DNA of 32,811 bases, from the NCBI GenBank assembly GCA_042088665.1, contig JBELMB010000045.1, positions 1-32,811 on the forward strand. Direction: 5' to 3'. Positions 31,438 to 32,811 of the stretch are shown in pieces (the stretch's first letter is position 1; the number at the start of each line of letters is the position of its first letter). This DNA comes from JBELMB01 sp042088665. Its GTDB lineage: Bacteria; Pseudomonadota; Alphaproteobacteria; Rhodobacterales; Rhodobacteraceae. Made by a program: the position numbers and the translations under genes. The notes beneath the pieces are model-generated. The model was not told the DNA's origin, did not search any database, and saw nothing but the letters and a program-made list of their open reading frames with translations.

Positions 31438-32007
31438 TCATGTGCTGTCCGGCTTCTTGGCGCTTGGGTGCGGCAGACCTGAGTCAGCTTGGCCAGAACC
31501 AGTTGCGCCAGAACCAGTCGCGCCAGAGACATGCTCATCAGGGTTTGCCAAGGCAGCGCCCGGCAAGTTCGCGTCAGGATGCATGATCGCATCGATCGTG
31601 CCGTCCCCGGGCGGGATCGCGTATTGACTGTGCGTCATCTTCCACCCCGCCTCCGTCTGCGACAGAACTGCGAAGCTGGGAAAGGGGTCATGCGGAAGGA
31701 TCGCCCCGTGACACACCATGCGCGTTTCATGCGTTTCCCAGATCGTATCGCGGTTCTGAAAGCTTGCAGAGACGCAATGTCGCGCCAGATCCGTCAGACC
31801 AATCGCCCGAAAATGGCGGCGCAGGGCCTCGAAAACGGCGCGCATTTCCTCGGTTGTCGAGATCAGACGCCGTGACTCATAGGTCTCCACCGCCATCGGC
31901 AGCAAGAAACACGAGAGATACGCCTCGAAATCCCCTTGCAAAAGCCCTCGACCACCACGGTCCAGCAACTCCTGCGTGATCGCACGCGCCGTCCAGTCGT
32001 CTGACAT
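31438..32007 (-). CDS. NTF2-like (SnoaL-fold) protein, paralog 2
   Basis: A 189-residue paralog of the preceding gene, sharing LLQGDFEAYLSCFLLP, ETHETRMVCHGAILP and GWKMTHSQYAIP. The C-terminal ~40 residues are unrelated and contain GATGSGATGSG, encoded by ~15-base units (31486-31530, CCAGTTGCGCCAGAA type) that are themselves tandem. The ATG follows AAAGG without spacing, so translation may be leaderless or the true ribosome-binding site is absent. It diverges from the aminopeptidase across 210 AT-rich bases. Unknown function; SnoaL-type folds range from hydrolases to isomerases. Confidence 0.8.
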   Translation of the reverse strand: MSDDWTARAITQELLDRGGRGLLQGDFEAYLSCFLLPMAVETYESRRLISTTEEMRAVFEALRRHFRAIGLTDLARHCVSASFQNRDTIWETHETRMVCHGAILPHDPFPSFAVLSQTEAGWKMTHSQYAIPPGDGTIDAIMHPDANLPGAALANPDEHVSGATGSGATGSGQADSGLPHPSAKKPDST

Positions 32008-32038
32008 CCTTTGTCACCAGCAGTGTCCCCCGGAATGC

Positions 32039-32053
32039 TAACAATGATTCTCA
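32039..32053. promoter_or_regulatory. Fur-like 7-1-7 inverted repeat candidate
   Basis: TGAGAAT-C-ATTGTTA on the minus strand matches the TGATAAT-N-ATTATCA consensus at 11 of 14 positions, in the gap between divergent genes and upstream of the NTF2-like gene at 32007. A perfect palindrome AGAAA-G-TTTCT lies at 32090-32100. Iron control is a guess from these two sites only. Confidence 0.35.
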
Positions 32054-32217
32054 CTTCGGGGAAACCAGTTAATGGACTGATTAGTAAACAGAAAGTTTCT
32101 AACAACCTTGTGTTGCATCCAAGTATCAAAAAAACCGCATATATGTGCAATCCAAAGATGTCCGGGCGCTTGGCCTCGGCGCGTCAGAGCGCTACCTTCA
32201 CACCAAGGGAGATACAG

Positions 32218-32811
32218 ATGTTTCAAAGTTTCGAGGAAACCGCCGCGCCCGAACAGGGGCCGGCCCGCCTTAAGGCATTGCAGCACGCCATGAACGCCGC
32301 GGGAGTGGATGGTTTCCTCGTGCCCCGTGCCGATGCGCATCAGGGCGAATACGTTGCACCGCGCGACGACCGGTTGTCCTGGCTGACCGGCTTTACCGGA
32401 TCCGCAGGCTGGTGCGTGGCATTGCGCGACCGGGCCGCGGTTTTTGTCGACAGCCGCTACCGCGTGCAGGTCAAGACGCAGACCGCCGAAGTGTTTGAAA
32501 AGGTCGACTGGCCAGAGGTCTCTCTCGACGCGTGGATCGGTGAGGCGCTCACGGCCGGCGTGATCGGCTTTGACCCCTGGTTGCTGACCCGCGCCCAGCA
32601 CCGGCGGCTGGAAAGCGGCCTGCCGGGTCTGACCCTGCAGGCCATCGACAATCTTGTGGACACCATCTGGCCAGACCAGCCCGCGCCCCCCATGGGCAAG
32701 GTCTTTGCCCAGCCGGTGGAACTGGCCGGGACACCGCATGAGGAAAAGATCGCGCGCCTCGCCGCAAGTCTGAGCGGCGCGACCGAGGCCAAGACCGGCG
32801 ACACCGCGGGT
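32218..32811 (+). CDS. M24 family aminopeptidase P (Xaa-Pro), 5' part
   Basis: The first 198 codons, cut by the window edge. The N-terminal creatinase-type domain is clear: FLVPRADAHQGEYVAPRDDRLSWLTGFTGSAGWCVALRDRAAVFVDSRY, which is characteristic of eukaryote-like aminopeptidase P of about 600 residues. The catalytic metal-binding domain would lie past the edge. The enzyme removes an N-terminal residue before proline from peptides in the cytoplasm. AAGGGA seven bases before ATG sets the start. AT-rich intergenic sequence upstream separates it from the NTF2-like gene. Confidence 0.92.
   Translation, partial: MFQSFEETAAPEQGPARLKALQHAMNAAGVDGFLVPRADAHQGEYVAPRDDRLSWLTGFTGSAGWCVALRDRAAVFVDSRYRVQVKTQTAEVFEKVDWPEVSLDAWIGEALTAGVIGFDPWLLTRAQHRRLESGLPGLTLQAIDNLVDTIWPDQPAPPMGKVFAQPVELAGTPHEEKIARLAASLSGATEAKTGDTAG

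Noticed and set aside
1..32811. tRNA, rRNA, integrase or insertion sequence
   Set aside because: No clover-leaf, rRNA signature, transposase or integrase frame was seen on reading either strand; absence by eye is not proof for a short tRNA.

Overview
This window looks like chromosomal DNA from a high-GC alphaproteobacterium of the Rhodobacterales (Roseobacter-type). The evidence is the strong GC bias at third codon positions, the gor-hflK-hflC-DUF2065-degP order, CobS/CobT of the aerobic cobalamin route, a GTTC-N7-GTTC LexA-type box, and GC-rich intergenic hairpins of kinds I recall from this order. I see no rRNA, tRNA, insertion sequence or CRISPR array.

Layout. Left end (229-2595, minus): a TIR / NB-ARC-type NTPase / TPR protein, an NLR-like architecture, behind a 430-base leader full of short repeats. 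Then yebC (minus) diverges from a plus-strand pair, a TPR plus DxD glycosyltransferase-like protein and a class I glutamine amidotransferase. A minus-strand run follows: SLC13/RCK permease, EamA exporter, YmdB-type phosphoesterase, FG-GAP secreted protein and a 2Fe-2S ferredoxin. On the plus strand come a stand-alone OB-fold gene matching only the C-terminus of DnaE2, with an SOS box at its start, then a peptidoglycan-binding lipoprotein and a BLUF-like protein lacking the photoactive tyrosine.

The centre (13.7-22.1 kb, minus) is envelope proteostasis and redox: degP, a methyltransferase, DUF2065, hflC, hflK, gor, a small uncharacterised gene and rpiA. An ECF sigma/anti-sigma pair (minus) diverges from cobS (plus) around a short palindrome. 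cobS and cobT, which act together in cobalt insertion, are separated here by about 4.3 kb holding a thermonuclease-like protein, a lipoprotein, two tandem paralogous secreted proteins and an orphan TAXI-type receptor. After cobT come two NTF2-like paralogs (minus), the first with no ordinary start codon where its ribosome-binding site and its paralog place the start. The right edge holds the first 198 codons of an M24 aminopeptidase P.

The most interesting items are the NLR-like TIR protein with its repeat-rich leader, the apparently leaderless SOS-controlled DnaE2 OB-fold fragment, the photochemically dead-looking BLUF protein, the probable GTC start, and a set of 11-29 bp minisatellites in the intergenic gaps.
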